Notes: generated by a model not told the origin, from the letters alone. Numbered from the stretch's first letter, positions 14,244 to 20,251 are shown. The stretch is DNA of 20,251 bases from Anaerolineae bacterium (GCA_017303735.1 JAFLCF010000070.1:1-20251); one strand, 5' to 3'. Program-made: numbers and translations.

Positions 14244-14765
14244 TTACCTGGAGAGTTGGATTCCGGAAAGACGTGCATACACCATGGGCACGGCAACAAC
14301 AAGATAGATGCCCTGAAAAATAAGCCCGAATATATTCCCGACCAGCAATTGGGTCACAAGCATAGGCAGGGCTCCAAAGATGACGCCCGCAGCCACGGTC
14401 AGAAAGAGGGGGCGCGAACGGCGTCGGCGAGTAACCGCTCGAACGGCTTCAGCGATCAAGCCTCCGGCGGCGGAAGAGCCGAGAAAAACGAGGAGGAATC
14501 CGAAGAAGCCGATTCCGCCGATCAAGGTCACTAGAAAAGAAGCCAGCCCGGAAATTAATCCGGCAATGGCGAAGCCTGAAACGAAATCGTACCAGACGGC
14601 GGTATCAAAGGATTTTTGCCTTTCGCGCATGCAGTCTTTGCAAATGTAACCGGTGGGCGTGCTGACCGCACATGAGGTGCAGATGTATTTATCGCAGCGT
14701 TTGCAGCGCAGGCTGGTCTCACGAGTGGGGTGGACGTAACAATAAGTGAGAGAGGGATCGGTCAT
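14244..14765 (-). CDS. B-box-type zinc finger membrane protein
   Basis: The 173-aa protein begins with eight potential zinc ligands, C9, H12, C21, C24, C29, C32, C42 and C45, spaced as in B-box or cross-brace zinc fingers (CYVHPTRETSLRCKRC, then ICTSC and ICKDC). After a short linker there are about four hydrophobic helices (near 58-80, 82-102, 118-140 and 143-165), with a basic RRRRSR loop in the middle. A similar N-terminal finger is found on some rhomboid-like and other bacterial membrane proteins, but no rhomboid Ser/His catalytic motif is visible. Function is unknown. The start overlaps the NAD kinase stop by ATGA. Confidence 0.85.
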   Translation of the reverse strand: MTDPSLTYCYVHPTRETSLRCKRCDKYICTSCAVSTPTGYICKDCMRERQKSFDTAVWYDFVSGFAIAGLISGLASFLVTLIGGIGFFGFLLVFLGSSAAGGLIAEAVRAVTRRRRSRPLFLTVAAGVIFGALPMLVTQLLVGNIFGLIFQGIYLVVAVPMVYARLSGIQLSR

Positions 14766-15625
14766 CGCGGAAATCCTGAAGAATTTTCGTTTATGTGCAT
14801 GGTGATATTTCGGTAGAAATATCCCGGGTTTCCAAATCGGACAAATTGTGCGGTCACATCGGCAACTGTCACGTTGACGTGGTCATCTTCCATCAACGAT
14901 GTGGGCGGCTGACCATCGACGCTGAAAACGGCATTCTCGCTTTTCACCGTGATGCCAACTGTGACGCCTTCAGATAAGACTACGGCGCGGTCAACGGAGA
15001 GATGCGGGGCGATGGGCACCAGCAAAATATTGCGAAGCTCTGGCGGGAGGATCGGTCCGCCTGCGGCGAGGGCATATGCGGTGGAGCCTGTAGCGGTGGC
15101 GGCGATCAAACCGTCGGCGACGTAGCTGGTCAGCTCGCGTGAATCGACATAAGCGACGAGGCGCACAGGGCGTAAGTTGGCTCCGCGCCCGACCACAACT
15201 TCGTTCAACGCGATCGTGGTGCCAAGAGACTCCCCGGCGCGGACGTGTTCTGCATTGAGCATCATGCGATTCTCGATCCAGGCTTCGCCATTGAACAAAC
15301 GCTCGAAGTATCCGCGCCATTCTTTGCGGTCGATCTGAATGAGAAAGCCAAGCCTGCCGAGGTTCACGCCCAAAATGGGGACTTTCGACGGCGCGCACAA
15401 ATGTCCTGCACGCAACACACTGCCATCCCCGCCCACGGCAATGAGCATGTCGAATTCGCCTTTCTTCACACGTTTCCGAAGTTCTTCATCGTACAGTGAG
15501 CCCACGGGGGCATCCATGCCTCTTTCTTTGAGAAAGGCAGACATGGCTTCTGCTTCGGTGAACGCTTCTGGCATTTTTGGGTATGCCGTGACAACGATAC
15601 GTTTTGGGATGAAAGGCGAAGACAT
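14762..15625 (-). CDS. nadK: NAD kinase
   Basis: The 287-aa enzyme phosphorylates NAD to NADP. The motif GGDGSVLRAG (65-74) contains the catalytic Asp, followed by GVNLGRLGFL (86-95), ALNEVVVGRG and the nucleotide-binding DGLIAATATGSTAYALAAGGP in the second half. The start at 15625 is preferred because the family begins near RIVVTAYP and because a TATAAT lies 7 nt upstream. The reading frame continues 22 codons further, into the promoter and upstream gene. It lies 26 nt after the Cas4-like gene and is coupled to the next gene by ATGA. Confidence 0.95.
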   Translation of the reverse strand: MSSPFIPKRIVVTAYPKMPEAFTEAEAMSAFLKERGMDAPVGSLYDEELRKRVKKGEFDMLIAVGGDGSVLRAGHLCAPSKVPILGVNLGRLGFLIQIDRKEWRGYFERLFNGEAWIENRMMLNAEHVRAGESLGTTIALNEVVVGRGANLRPVRLVAYVDSRELTSYVADGLIAATATGSTAYALAAGGPILPPELRNILLVPIAPHLSVDRAVVLSEGVTVGITVKSENAVFSVDGQPPTSLMEDDHVNVTVADVTAQFVRFGNPGYFYRNITMHINENSSGFPR

Positions 15626-15632
15626 GATGCGG

Positions 15633-15638
15633 ATTATA
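15633..15638 (-). promoter_or_regulatory. -10 box of nadK, leaderless arrangement
   Basis: TATAAT on the minus strand ends 7 nt before the nadK ATG. It lies in the 26-nt gap after the Cas4-like gene, suggesting an internal promoter giving leaderless nadK mRNA. Confidence 0.6.
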
Positions 15639-15651
15639 CCTTTTGTCCTAC

Positions 15652-16164
15652 TCACACCAGGCTTTGTTCGCAGATGTCGCGAAAACCGCATCGTTTACAA
15701 CGGGACGCCTGCTCATGCGACCGGTCAATATTCCCGCGGACGTCGTCTTCACGCATGTCGCCGATCAATTCGACCAATGCTGTTTCCAGTTCGCGGGTAT
15801 AGTCGATGGCGAAATCGCGGTTCTCGTAATGGATGATGCCATACGGTGGGCGTTTGCCGTAGGTCTTTTCAACAAGTAAACAATACGACGCCAGCTGAAA
15901 GATGTGCGAGTCATATGGGGCTTCAGGCGCTCGCCCCGATTTGACCTCAACTGGTATCAATTGTCCGTTCTTTTCAATCAGGTAATCAGGCTTACCCGTT
16001 AGCGCGAGAGCGGGATAAAACAATGGTTTTTCCACTTTGCCCCAGGCGCGTGTGTCGGTGTAGATGACTCGTCCGCCAGGCAAGCCCGCAGCCTTTTGCT
16101 GGCGGTTCGACTGCCAGAAAAAGATCAATGCGAGCAGGAAGAGGATAAGGACGATGGAGGTCAT
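15652..16164 (-). CDS. Cas4/RecB-like PD-(D/E)XK nuclease with N-terminal membrane anchor (C-terminal half of a split Cas4-like protein)
   Basis: The 170-aa protein starts with a hydrophobic helix (about 2-17, IVLILFLLALIFFW), then a soluble domain. It carries the nuclease core: D60 in LTGKPDYLIE, E73 and K75 in IPVEVKSG, and Q90 with Y94 in FQLASYCLL. Three cysteines, C156, C159 and C165 (CKRCGFRDIC), match the C-terminal cluster that binds Fe-S in Cas4. The family's first Cys and the His of motif I are absent here but present in the overlapping upstream gene. The ATG overlaps that gene's stop (ATGA). Neighbours nadK and recN, and the absence of cas1, cas2 or an array, point to housekeeping or repair use rather than CRISPR adaptation; that is inference. 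Confidence 0.85.
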   Translation of the reverse strand: MTSIVLILFLLALIFFWQSNRQQKAAGLPGGRVIYTDTRAWGKVEKPLFYPALALTGKPDYLIEKNGQLIPVEVKSGRAPEAPYDSHIFQLASYCLLVEKTYGKRPPYGIIHYENRDFAIDYTRELETALVELIGDMREDDVRGNIDRSHEQASRCKRCGFRDICEQSLV

Positions 16165-16397
16165 ATCACTTGAAAGGCGAGATACGCTACCAGTGTAAGA
16201 ATGGCTGCCAGGAGCAGGATCCAGCCCAAAGTTCGGGTGAGAGCCGCGGCAAGGACTTGCCGTCCGTGGCGGCGATGGAGTTCGGTCCCGGCGGAGAGTT
16301 CTGCTTTGTTCTCGGAAGGAGTCCCGATCTTGCGATACCACCAGGCGCGGCGGCAGTAGAGATAGGAACCGATTTCAGAAGAGCGAATAGCGCGCAT
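16161..16397 (-). CDS. Small membrane protein carrying the N-terminal Cas4 Fe-S cysteine motif (N-terminal half of a split Cas4-like protein)
   Basis: The 78-aa protein reads RSSEIGSYLYCRRAWWYRK from residue 5, with C15 in the place of the first Fe-S Cys of Cas4 (the Y..C.R..W pattern). AGTELHRRHG (36-45) resembles RecB motif I with its conserved His. It ends with a single hydrophobic helix (about 57-78), so the N-terminal part should face the cytoplasm. The start at 16397 is chosen because the motif begins just after it and a TATACT lies 6 nt upstream. The frame stays open for 25 codons more, into the palindromic repeat. It overlaps the nuclease gene by ATGA, so the two are made together, probably as a complex. 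Confidence 0.75.
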   Translation of the reverse strand: MRAIRSSEIGSYLYCRRAWWYRKIGTPSENKAELSAGTELHRRHGRQVLAAALTRTLGWILLLAAILTLVAYLAFQVI

Positions 16398-16403
16398 TTG
16401 CAA

Positions 16404-16409
16404 AGTATA
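16404..16409 (-). promoter_or_regulatory. Extended -10 promoter of the Cas4-like operon
   Basis: TGCTATACT on the minus strand is an extended -10 (TG-N-TATACT) ending 6 nt before the ATG at 16397. This predicts a leaderless transcript for the cas4-like, nadK, zinc-finger, recN operon. Confidence 0.6.
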
Positions 16410-16435
16410 GCACAAATTTTCTAATTGGAAATTGC

Positions 16436-16533
16436 CGTCATTGCGAGGAGGATGCTCTTCCCGACGAAGCAATCTCGCACATCATGATTGGAGATTGCTT
16501 CGGGCAAAGAACAAGAGCGCCCTCGCAATGACG
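16436..16533. repeat. MITE-like palindromic repeat with CGTCATTGCGAGG ends
   Basis: The 98-nt element has terminal inverted repeats CGTCATTGCGAGG and CCTCGCAATGACG. Further paired blocks inside are CGAAGCAATCTC with GAGATTGCTTCG. It can fold as one long hairpin. I recognise this class of sequence as a dispersed repeat in several bacterial phyla. It lies between divergent genes and no ORF is carried. Confidence 0.8.
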
Positions 16534-16585
16534 ATAGTAATTCGTGATAAACTTTCGATGCAAAATTTCATAGCGGAGACATTCC

Positions 16586-17137
16586 ATGACTGACCAAAAA
16601 AACTATTCCATTGAAATTGCCGGTGTCAAACGAGACCTGCGTCTTTTTGAGATCAAGCCTGGTTTAAAGATTGCCATTCTGAACATTTTGGGAGATACCG
16701 AGTTGGTGCAAGCCTGCGCACGCGGACTGGCTGAGAAAGTAAAAGCCGTAGACTATGACATCATTGTGACCGCCGAGGCGAAGTCCATTCCCATTGCGCA
16801 CGCACTTTCGGTGGAAACGAAGAAGCCCTATGTTGTTTTACGCAAGACATATAAGCCATACATGGGCGATGCTCTCAAGGCAGAGACACTTTCGATAACC
16901 ACCGGTCAGCCACAGGTTTTGATACTGGATGAAAAGGACCGTGAGTTGATTCAGGGTAAAAAAGTTCTGATTGTGGATGATGTCATTAGCACAGGCTCGA
17001 CCCTGCAAGGAATGCGCATGATCCTTGATAAAGCCAACGCCACTGTGGCAGGCGAAGCAGCGATCTTAACCGAAGGTGACCGCGCCCAGTGGATGCACAT
17101 CCATTCGTTGGGGCACTTGCCGTTGTTTACGGATTAA
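16586..17137 (+). CDS. Phosphoribosyltransferase, adenine phosphoribosyltransferase-like
   Basis: The 183-aa type I phosphoribosyltransferase has the PRPP-binding loop VLIVDDVISTGST (127-139). VTAEAKSIPIAHALS (61-75) and YVVLRKTYKPYMGDAL (82-97) resemble Apt and related purine enzymes. It probably makes a nucleotide from PRPP and a free base, most likely a purine. The base specificity cannot be settled from the motif set, and a regulatory role as in PurR-type proteins is possible, although no DNA-binding domain is present. GCGGAG lies about 7 nt before the ATG. It is a single-gene unit ending at a palindromic repeat that can terminate it. Confidence 0.8.
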   Translation: MTDQKNYSIEIAGVKRDLRLFEIKPGLKIAILNILGDTELVQACARGLAEKVKAVDYDIIVTAEAKSIPIAHALSVETKKPYVVLRKTYKPYMGDALKAETLSITTGQPQVLILDEKDRELIQGKKVLIVDDVISTGSTLQGMRMILDKANATVAGEAAILTEGDRAQWMHIHSLGHLPLFTD

Positions 17138-17142
17138 ATATT

Positions 17143-17214
17143 GTAGGGGCGACCCTTGCGGTCGCCCTTTTTATCGATACAAAACAAAAGGGCATCCTTC
17201 ACGGATGCCCCTAC
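17143..17214. repeat. GTAGGGGC...GCCCCTAC palindromic repeat, copy 4, acting as bidirectional terminator
   Basis: The ends are GTAGGGGC and GCCCCTAC. The left hairpin GGGCGACC/GGTCGCCC is followed by TTTTTATC and can terminate the phosphoribosyltransferase mRNA. Read from the other strand, GGGCATCC/GGATGCCC is followed by TTTTGTTTTG and can terminate the GIY-YIG mRNA. The final CTAC also supplies the stop codon (TAG) of the GIY-YIG gene. Confidence 0.85.
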
Positions 17215-17450
17215 AAGAACAATTCCATTTTCTTTTTTCGCGGGAGAGCCTTGATGGCTCTCTCGCGTTTTAACGCCGCGATCCTATCCGGCTGTTCTTC
17301 CAAATAAACCATCTTCACAGGGCGGCGGGTCTTGGTGTAGCGTGCGCCGACGCCCTTGTTATGTTGCTTGACCCGCCGTTCGGGGTCGGTCGTCCAGCCG
17401 GTATAGTAGGTGCCGTCTGAACATTCGAGGATGTAACAAAAGCAACTCAT
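17211..17450 (-). CDS. GIY-YIG domain protein, UPF0213/YhbQ type
   Basis: The 79-aa protein is a minimal single-domain GIY-YIG nuclease-fold protein. It has CYILECSDGTYYTGWT (5-20), in which the two signature strands appear as CYI and YTG, then the conserved Arg region ERRVKQHN (24-31), KGVGARYTKTRRPV (32-45) and a Glu in KRERAIK (61-67). Stand-alone members are widespread and some cleave DNA structures; the cellular role is unclear. It overlaps the end of a palindromic repeat and lies 19 nt downstream of the TyrA-like gene, so it is probably in the same transcript. Confidence 0.88.
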   Translation of the reverse strand: MSCFCYILECSDGTYYTGWTTDPERRVKQHNKGVGARYTKTRRPVKMVYLEEQPDRIAALKRERAIKALPRKKKMELFL

Positions 17451-17469
17451 CCCGATTGCCTATTCACCA

Positions 17470-18456
17470 TTATCCGTCTTTGGGTCTGCCCATCTTGCCG
17501 AGTTTTGAACCGAACAGGGTTTCCATTAAGGAGGGCTTTTCCACTTTTTCACCAGGCATTTGAGTCCAGTCACCTTTGCCGCGTTCGGTGAGCCAGGTAT
17601 CCAATCCTTTTTGTGCGGAGTCCAGCCGTTTGCGCAGGGACTCGTCATCTTTATTTTCAAGGTCTTCGCGCAAATCGAGCAGGGCGTTCATCAATGCATT
17701 CAATGTGCGAATGGTATTCTCACGATTGTGTGTCATCAGTTCGGTCAGAGCTTCTGCCGAATTGCCTGAGAGATTAGAGGTGGCTGCGAAATATCCACGG
17801 CTGGCAGCCTTGCGCATTTCTACCCAGCCCGGCTGGTTAATGGTCGCATTCAATAAGGCAGCAGAAGTGAGGCGCGGCAGAATGTGGGTGGACGATGCCA
17901 ACCCATCTGACTCGACAATATCGGTCATGATGGCGGTCGCGCCGAGGAGTTCCACCAGGTCGGTCACTAGCTTTACGGCTTCGCCGGGGGTTCCGGGAGG
18001 GGTTGAAACGAGGAAAATGCCCTTTTTGAACAGATCCGCTTTGGCTGAGTCCAGACCCGTTTCTGTCAAGCTTAGGTATTTGGGTCCAATGGCAGGGACA
18101 ACCCCTACATAATGAGCCGTCTCAGGCAAGATTTCCTTTGCCCACTTCACAACTTCCGCTTTGATAGGAGCCGTATCCACCACCACAACATCTTTTCGGA
18201 GGTCTTGTGCAATGTAACGGAATGTCTCGCGAATCTCATGGACAGGCAAAGCAAGGATGACCAGGTTTGCATTTTCCACTGAAGCGGGTAGGTTGTGATT
18301 GGTTTCATCCACCGCACCCAGTTTTTTCGCGAGCTGTTCAACACTGTATTCCTTGTCGTGCCCGGTTGTAGCAATCTTATCTTTGTGCGCAGTAAGCGAC
18401 AGCCCGATCGAGCCGCCGATCTGTCCCAAGCCGATAATGGTTATTTGTACTGGCAT
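17470..18456 (-). CDS. TyrA-like NAD(P)-dependent dehydrogenase lacking the usual GGHP motif
   Basis: The 328-aa protein aligns in layout with prephenate dehydrogenases: the NAD loop GLGQIGGS (9-16), LVILALPVHEI (65-75), VVVDTAPIK (91-99), then an all-helical C-terminal domain with STHILPRL (189-196). Where active TyrA has GGHPxxG with the catalytic His, this protein reads VGVVPAIGPKY (117-127), so that His is missing. A long charged C-terminal tail follows (about 270-328). A true tyrA is in the aro operon, so this paralogue may act on another substrate or be regulatory. The start at 18456 has AGAGG 4 nt upstream. Confidence 0.8.
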   Translation of the reverse strand: MPVQITIIGLGQIGGSIGLSLTAHKDKIATTGHDKEYSVEQLAKKLGAVDETNHNLPASVENANLVILALPVHEIRETFRYIAQDLRKDVVVVDTAPIKAEVVKWAKEILPETAHYVGVVPAIGPKYLSLTETGLDSAKADLFKKGIFLVSTPPGTPGEAVKLVTDLVELLGATAIMTDIVESDGLASSTHILPRLTSAALLNATINQPGWVEMRKAASRGYFAATSNLSGNSAEALTELMTHNRENTIRTLNALMNALLDLREDLENKDDESLRKRLDSAQKGLDTWLTERGKGDWTQMPGEKVEKPSLMETLFGSKLGKMGRPKDG

Positions 18457-18483
18457 AGCAACCTCTATAGATGGAATGAATGG

Positions 18484-18489
18484 ATTATA
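18484..18489 (-). promoter_or_regulatory. -10 box of the TyrA-like gene
   Basis: A perfect TATAAT on the minus strand lies 27 nt before the ATG, giving a leader of about 20 nt that includes the AGAGG ribosome binding site. This contrasts with the leaderless genes in the window. No strong -35 is seen. Confidence 0.55.
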
Positions 18490-18520
18490 CCCTTGCGAGT
18501 GCAATACCCCGTTAAAATAC

Positions 18521-18551
18521 GAGAACCGCGGACGCCGACCGCGGTTCTCTT
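18521..18551. repeat. Perfect hairpin in the intergenic region before ogt
   Basis: GAGAACCGCGG and CCGCGGTTCTC form an 11-bp perfect stem with a loop of about 7 nt. Neither side has a strong T-tract (TTTG to the right, GTATTTT on the other strand), so it is at best a weak terminator. The rest of the 251-nt gap 18457-18707 holds the two promoter candidates and nothing else I can identify. Confidence 0.6.
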
Positions 18552-18614
18552 TGAAAGGAGGAGAAGAGAAATCACCTTACGAAGTCAAATTTATCATGGT
18601 TATCCGAATACTAC

Positions 18615-18644
18615 TTGACGCAAAACCTACGATTACCCTACGAT
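18615..18644 (+). promoter_or_regulatory. Candidate promoter of the ogt-chrA unit
   Basis: TTGACG (18615-18620) and TACGAT (18639-18644) are separated by 18 nt, 63 nt before the ogt start. Confidence 0.5.
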
Positions 18645-18707
18645 TGTCCGACAACTAACAAGACTGAAAACGTTTTTGGTATCGTTCATTTGATAAAGGA
18701 AAACTCG

Positions 18708-19232
18708 ATGACTCCCACCTCTTCCAAAATTTATCTTGGCGAACTAACTGATACTCCCCTCGGAGATTTCCGCCTCGCCGCCTCAGACTTGGGCTTGCTT
18801 GCCATTGAATGGGCAGATCGCCAGCCCGAGCTGGACTTGTACCTACAAAAGCTCAAGCGTCCGCTAGAGGCTAACCAGAAGAAAATCGCGCCCTACGCCA
18901 AAGAACTGCGCGAATATCTAAAGGGAAAACGAACCACCTTCACCATCCCCATCGACTGGACGCCCTTTACCCCATTCCAGCGCAAAGCTCTCCAGGCGGT
19001 CTTTCACATTCCATACGGAGAAACCCGCACCTACATCGACATTGCCTGCGAGATCGATCATCCGCAAGCTTATCGCGCCGTGGGTGCCGCCAATGCCATG
19101 AACCCCATGCCTATCATTGTGCCCTGCCATCGTGTTCTCGGTGCAGACGGTAAACTCCACGGCTATGGCGGCGGGAATGGACTGCCCACAAAGGAATGGC
19201 TATTGAAATTTGAAAGGGCGATGATGACATGA
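18708..19232 (+). CDS. ogt: Methylated-DNA-protein cysteine methyltransferase (O6-alkylguanine repair)
   Basis: The 174-aa protein transfers alkyl groups from O6-alkylguanine in DNA to its own cysteine, C140 in the PCHRV motif (139-143). The N-terminal ribonuclease-H-like domain is followed by the DNA-binding part FTPFQRKALQAVFHIPYGETRTY (in pieces around 87-109). RAVGAANAMNPMP (123-135) contains the conserved Arg and Asn. HGYGGG (151-156) and the C-terminal KEWLLKFE are also standard. Length is normal. The start at 18708 is supported by AAAGGA 7 nt upstream; the open frame begins 31 codons earlier but without family similarity. Confidence 0.95.
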   Translation: MTPTSSKIYLGELTDTPLGDFRLAASDLGLLAIEWADRQPELDLYLQKLKRPLEANQKKIAPYAKELREYLKGKRTTFTIPIDWTPFTPFQRKALQAVFHIPYGETRTYIDIACEIDHPQAYRAVGAANAMNPMPIIVPCHRVLGADGKLHGYGGGNGLPTKEWLLKFERAMMT

Positions 19233-19245
19233 TACACTCAAATTT

Positions 19246-19767
19246 GTGGACATCCTCCTTCAACTCTTTTGGACATTCCTGAAAGTTAATTTGCTTAGCA
19301 CCTCCGGTCCTGCATCGGTGGGATTGTTGTATCACGAAGCGGTGGGGCGCTTTGTGACCGAAGCGGAGTTTGTGCAGGCAGTTGGGTTTTCTTCGGTTTT
19401 ACCAGGTAGTGATGCGCTGCAATTGGCGATGTATGTCGGCTATGCGGCAGGTGGAGTGGCAGGTGGGCTGGTGGCATTAACCGCTTCCATTTTGCCGCCA
19501 ACGTTGATCATCCTCGGCGTTACGGTGATCCTTCACCGCCTTCGGCGTGAGGCATGGGTCAATAGCTTTGTCGAAGGGCTGACACCTGCCATTTCTGTTC
19601 TGATGGTTTTCACGGCATGGAAGATCTTTGAAAAAGGCGGCGGCATGAATTGGTTTGGCTGGGGGCTTGCTATTGCAAGTTTTGCTGCCATGTGGCTTAA
19701 AGTCCCCGAGAGATTCGTCATCATCATTGCGGGAATTGTCGGCGTCATTTTTCTTTCTGCCTCATGA
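19246..19767 (+). CDS. chrA: Short-chain chromate transporter ChrA, first of a tandem pair
   Basis: The 173-aa protein corresponds to one half of a full-length ChrA. The hallmark N-terminal sequence is FWTFLKVNLLSTSGPASVGLLYHEAV, with VGFSSVLPGSDALQLAMYVGYAAGG after it, and there are about five to six membrane helices. Short-chain CHR proteins are usually encoded as adjacent pairs, and both halves are needed in the Bacillus subtilis system. The start is taken as GTG at 19246, because the family begins a few residues before FWTFLK and no ATG is available; no strong ribosome binding site is seen. The stop overlaps the next ATG (ATGA). Chromate is the named substrate, but many relatives have not been tested. 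Confidence 0.88.
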   Translation: MDILLQLFWTFLKVNLLSTSGPASVGLLYHEAVGRFVTEAEFVQAVGFSSVLPGSDALQLAMYVGYAAGGVAGGLVALTASILPPTLIILGVTVILHRLRREAWVNSFVEGLTPAISVLMVFTAWKIFEKGGGMNWFGWGLAIASFAAMWLKVPERFVIIIAGIVGVIFLSAS

Positions 19768-20251
19768 ACACATCAAATTCTTCAAAGTACACACAGTTGT
19801 TTTGGATGTTCCTGAAAGTGAACCTGCTTTCACCCTCGGGACCTGCTTCGGTTGGTTTGTTGTATAAAGAAGCAGTTGGCAAGCTCATGACAGAAGAACG
19901 CTTCGTAGAGGCAGTCGGGTTTTCAAACTTCCTGCCGGGAAGTGAAGCATTGAAACTTGCCATGTTCGTTGGGTATGCGGCAGGCGGGGTGCCGGGCGTG
20001 TTCACGGCGCTGCTTGGAGCGGTGTTGCCGCCGACGGTGATGATGTTCATTGTCGCGTTGATCCTTCAACAAGTGCAGCATGAAGGCTGGTTGGAAGGCT
20101 TCGTGAAAGGTATGAGCCCTGCTGTGGCGGCATTGATCGTGATGGTGGCGTGGGAGTTGTTCCGCGTAGGGCAGACCAAAACCATAGGCAAGCGTACGCT
20201 TATCATTGCCGCTTTGAGCGCCATTGCTTTGTGGTTTGACGTGCCATCTCC
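19764..20251 (+). CDS. chrA: Short-chain chromate transporter ChrA, second of the pair, cut by the window edge
   Basis: The 162 visible codons are open to the right edge. The N-terminus, FWMFLKVNLLSPSGPASVGLLYKEAV then VGFSNFLPGSEALKLAMFVGYAAGG, closely parallels the upstream gene, so the pair arose by duplication. It is probably missing only a dozen or so residues. The ATG overlaps the TGA of the first gene, implying coupled synthesis of two half-transporters. Confidence 0.9.
   Translation, partial: MNTSNSSKYTQLFWMFLKVNLLSPSGPASVGLLYKEAVGKLMTEERFVEAVGFSNFLPGSEALKLAMFVGYAAGGVPGVFTALLGAVLPPTVMMFIVALILQQVQHEGWLEGFVKGMSPAVAALIVMVAWELFRVGQTKTIGKRTLIIAALSAIALWFDVPS

Noticed and set aside
16165..16341. 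Longer start for the Cas4-like nuclease gene
   Set aside because: The upstream frame lies inside the other gene in a different frame with a repetitive, unlikely composition; the ATGA overlap and membrane helix favour 16164.
16398..16472. Upstream extension of the small Cas4-like protein by 25 codons
   Set aside because: The extension would run through the promoter -10 and into the MITE-like palindrome, and carries no family motif.

Overview
The window looks like a chromosomal segment from a Chloroflexota bacterium, most likely of the Anaerolineae. This is an inference from gene content and style, with no rRNA or marker search behind it. The clues are an AroK-AroB fusion, Thermotoga-type DAHP synthases, a DUF4349 lipoprotein, a membrane-anchored Cas4-like gene pair, many starts that look leaderless, and intergenic sequence full of 7-nt repeats and GTAGGGGC...GCCCCTAC palindromes. 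Nothing looks phage- or plasmid-like.

Region 1 (1-8520, minus strand) is a nearly complete shikimate/aromatic amino acid operon. In transcription order it holds a promoter, a leader peptide, an attenuator-type terminator, chorismate mutase (aroH), two tandem DAHP synthases, prephenate dehydrogenase (tyrA), EPSP synthase (aroA), shikimate dehydrogenase (aroE), chorismate synthase (aroC) and an aroK-aroB fusion that runs off the left edge. Only 3-dehydroquinase is missing from the route to chorismate, and it may lie beyond the edge. The main discovery candidate is the leader at 8341-8516. A canonical promoter (TTGACT, 17 nt, TAGAAT) is followed about 8 nt later by a 25-codon ORF. Residues 7-16 of its peptide read WFSFYFYYGF (8 of 10 aromatic), and a textbook intrinsic terminator lies just downstream. 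This is the layout of a ribosome-mediated attenuator sensing Trp, Phe and Tyr together.

Region 2 (8531-12502, plus strand) carries coaBC plus a metallophosphoesterase, a DUF4349 lipoprotein, and rsmG. Each unit ends in, or is separated by, an intrinsic terminator. coaBC and rsmG have a perfect TATAAT exactly 8 nt before the ATG, so their mRNAs are probably leaderless.

Region 3 (12504-16409, minus strand) is a compact operon: a two-gene Cas4-like nuclease, NAD kinase, a zinc-finger membrane protein and recN. The Cas4-like fold is split. The first Fe-S cysteine sits in a 78-aa protein with a C-terminal membrane helix. The nuclease core and three further cysteines sit in a second protein with an N-terminal membrane helix. 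The two genes overlap by ATGA.

Region 4 (16436-20251) holds a MITE-like palindrome, an Apt-like phosphoribosyltransferase, a GIY-YIG protein, a TyrA-like dehydrogenase that lacks the usual His motif, a methylated-DNA repair protein, and a tandem pair of half-size chromate transporters, the second cut by the right edge.

A pattern running across the window is short arrays of degenerate 7-nt units. At least seven lie in frame inside aroC, aroE, aroA and tyrA, where they encode related heptapeptides such as NYQLPIT, SYQLPVT and FDLRPST.
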